Source of the DNA: CAZOIA01 sp964579675 | Lineage (GTDB): Bacteria; Planctomycetota; Phycisphaerae; UBA1845; PWPN01 | Length of the DNA stretch: 15,779 nucleotides | Assembly: GCA_964579675.1 (NCBI GenBank) | Contig: CAZOIA010000132.1 | Coordinates: forward strand, 1 to 15,779 | Direction of reading: 5' to 3' | Shown here: positions 14,940 to 15,779 of the stretch, in pieces | Position numbering within the stretch: position 1 is the stretch's first letter | Layout: each line of letters starts with the position of its first letter | Notes under the pieces: generated by a model | The model's database searches: none | What the model was told of the DNA's origin: nothing | What the model saw: only the letters and a program-made list of their open reading frames with translations | Made by a program: the position numbers and the translations under genes

Positions 14940-15779
14940 TTAGGGCTCGTCGCTGATCCGGATCACCCGGCGGTAACCGGTGATCTTGGTGCCGGCATCC
15001 ACCGTGATGTCGAAGCTCTCGTTGTGGTCGAGGGCGTCGTGGACTGCGGCCAATGCCCGTTTCATGAGCCGATGGTACCTCTGTGAGGCGTCGTTCTTGC
15101 CTTCCTTATCGAGTACCCGGACCCACCAGAGATGCTCCAACGACAGGAAGTAGCCGTAGGGGATCACGATGGCTCTGTCTAGCGTCGGTCGCGGGCCGAA
15201 GACCGAGGGCCGCGGGTGCTGGGCGGCGTGTTGGCGGAGGGTCTTAACCAGCGCAATCTGTTCCGGCCAGGGGACGTGATGGTCGTGATCAGAGGTCCAG
15301 AACCAGATGTAGCGGGCGCCCATCTCATACGCGAGGGTGACGGCCCGGGGGGCGATGCCGGGGTCGCACTGCCCATAGATGCTGGTGCCCCAGTGTTTCC
15401 CGAAGGGCCGCGTTCCGCCCCGAAGAAACGCAAAGTGGTACCGCAGCAGCTCCTCTGCGGTATGCTTTCGCTCGGTGCCGGTGAATCGGGCGACCGCCTC
15501 GTCGAACGGTTCAAGCTTGTAGCGGCCTTCGTGGACGAGGCCGGCGAGTCCACCGGCCATCTGGTAAAACGTGGTGTCGTACAGGGTCTCCCACGAGGGG
15601 TAGTCCCATTGTTTCAAGCGCATGTCACCGAAGTTCACGCCCGCGTCACGCAGCGCCTTTTCCAAACGAAACGCGCCATAGCTGCCCGAATCGTTGTAGC
15701 GGGCCCGCGTCCGGGCTTCGATCGTAGCGGCCGCGTCCGTGAAGTAGGACAGCGTCTTGTGGATTAATTCGTCTCCAAC
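14940..15779 (-). CDS. C-terminal part of a protein of unknown function, possibly glycosidase-like
   Basis: The frame is open from the right edge (15779) to a stop at 14940, so 279 C-terminal residues are seen and the start is outside. An internal TTG at 15665 is not the start: the residues before it (ARYNDSGSYGAFR) continue smoothly. The segment WGTSIYGQCDPGIAP followed by AYEMGARYIWFWTSDHDHHV looks like late strands of a TIM-barrel glycosidase-like fold, with acidic and His residues at the strand end, and then an all-new C-terminal region with helix LMKRALAAVHDALDH and a final strand-rich piece. I do not recognise the family. Together with the neighbours, a secreted carbohydrate-related role is a guess. 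It converges on the GH25 gene with a 49-base gap. Confidence 0.75.
   Translation of the reverse strand, partial: VGDELIHKTLSYFTDAAATIEARTRARYNDSGSYGAFRLEKALRDAGVNFGDMRLKQWDYPSWETLYDTTFYQMAGGLAGLVHEGRYKLEPFDEAVARFTGTERKHTAEELLRYHFAFLRGGTRPFGKHWGTSIYGQCDPGIAPRAVTLAYEMGARYIWFWTSDHDHHVPWPEQIALVKTLRQHAAQHPRPSVFGPRPTLDRAIVIPYGYFLSLEHLWWVRVLDKEGKNDASQRYHRLMKRALAAVHDALDHNESFDITVDAGTKITGYRRVIRISDEP

Overview
The window looks like a GC-rich bacterial chromosome from the Planctomycetota, probably an anaerobic or microaerophilic member near the Phycisphaerae. The best clue is the C-terminus of the 13613-14890 gene, an Asp-rich dockerin-like calcium-binding pair in the style common in secreted planctomycete proteins. 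Large secreted DUF4091/GH123-like proteins fit the same group. The taxonomic call is inference from protein style; there is no marker gene or rRNA here. No tRNA, rRNA, IS element, CRISPR array or integrase was found.

Region A (1-7590, all + strand) is a tightly packed run of redox, sulfur and Fe-S genes. In order: the 3' part of a SAM methyltransferase; a small two-helix DUF6132-like membrane protein; a CPPC thioredoxin domain in another frame, separated by a run of nine C; a CoA-disulfide/persulfide reductase fused to rhodanese; a 2[4Fe-4S] ferredoxin; a MinD-type ATPase carrying its own 2[4Fe-4S] insert; a second SAM methyltransferase; an Mrp ATPase fused to a dinitrogenase-cofactor (DIMO) domain, like the MrpORP proteins of sulfate reducers; a PaaI-type hotdog thioesterase; a Nudix hydrolase; and an FmdB-type zinc ribbon with a Cys-rich tail. 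Several junctions overlap (ATGA near 467, ATGA at 4244, 47 bases at 5031, 11 bases at 6259), so at least the first eight or nine genes are probably one operon whose promoter lies before the window. A coherent reading, which is inference, is: thioredoxin and the rhodanese reductase handle persulfide or disulfide sulfur, the ferredoxin supplies electrons, and the two P-loop ATPases assemble and deliver an Fe-S or mixed-metal cluster. The methyltransferases have unknown targets.

Region B (7591-7814) is a convergent, apparently gene-free gap.

Region C (7815-13007, - strand) is one 1730-residue secreted protein: signal peptide, discoidin-like modules, GH123/DUF4091-like catalytic region, a helical region resembling an alpha/alpha toroid, CARDB and a CBM9-like module. 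It is probably a polysaccharide-acting enzyme or binding protein.

Region D (13008-13612) is a long intergenic stretch with a plausible sigma70-type promoter for the next gene. Region E (13613-14890, +) encodes a secreted GH25 muramidase with Ig-like and dockerin-like modules. Region F (14940-15779, -) is the C-terminal part of a protein of unknown function running off the right edge.

The most interesting points are the homopolymer-split DUF6132/thioredoxin pair, a good internal ribosome-binding site and ATG exactly at the Mrp/DIMO boundary, and the overall composition of the region A operon.
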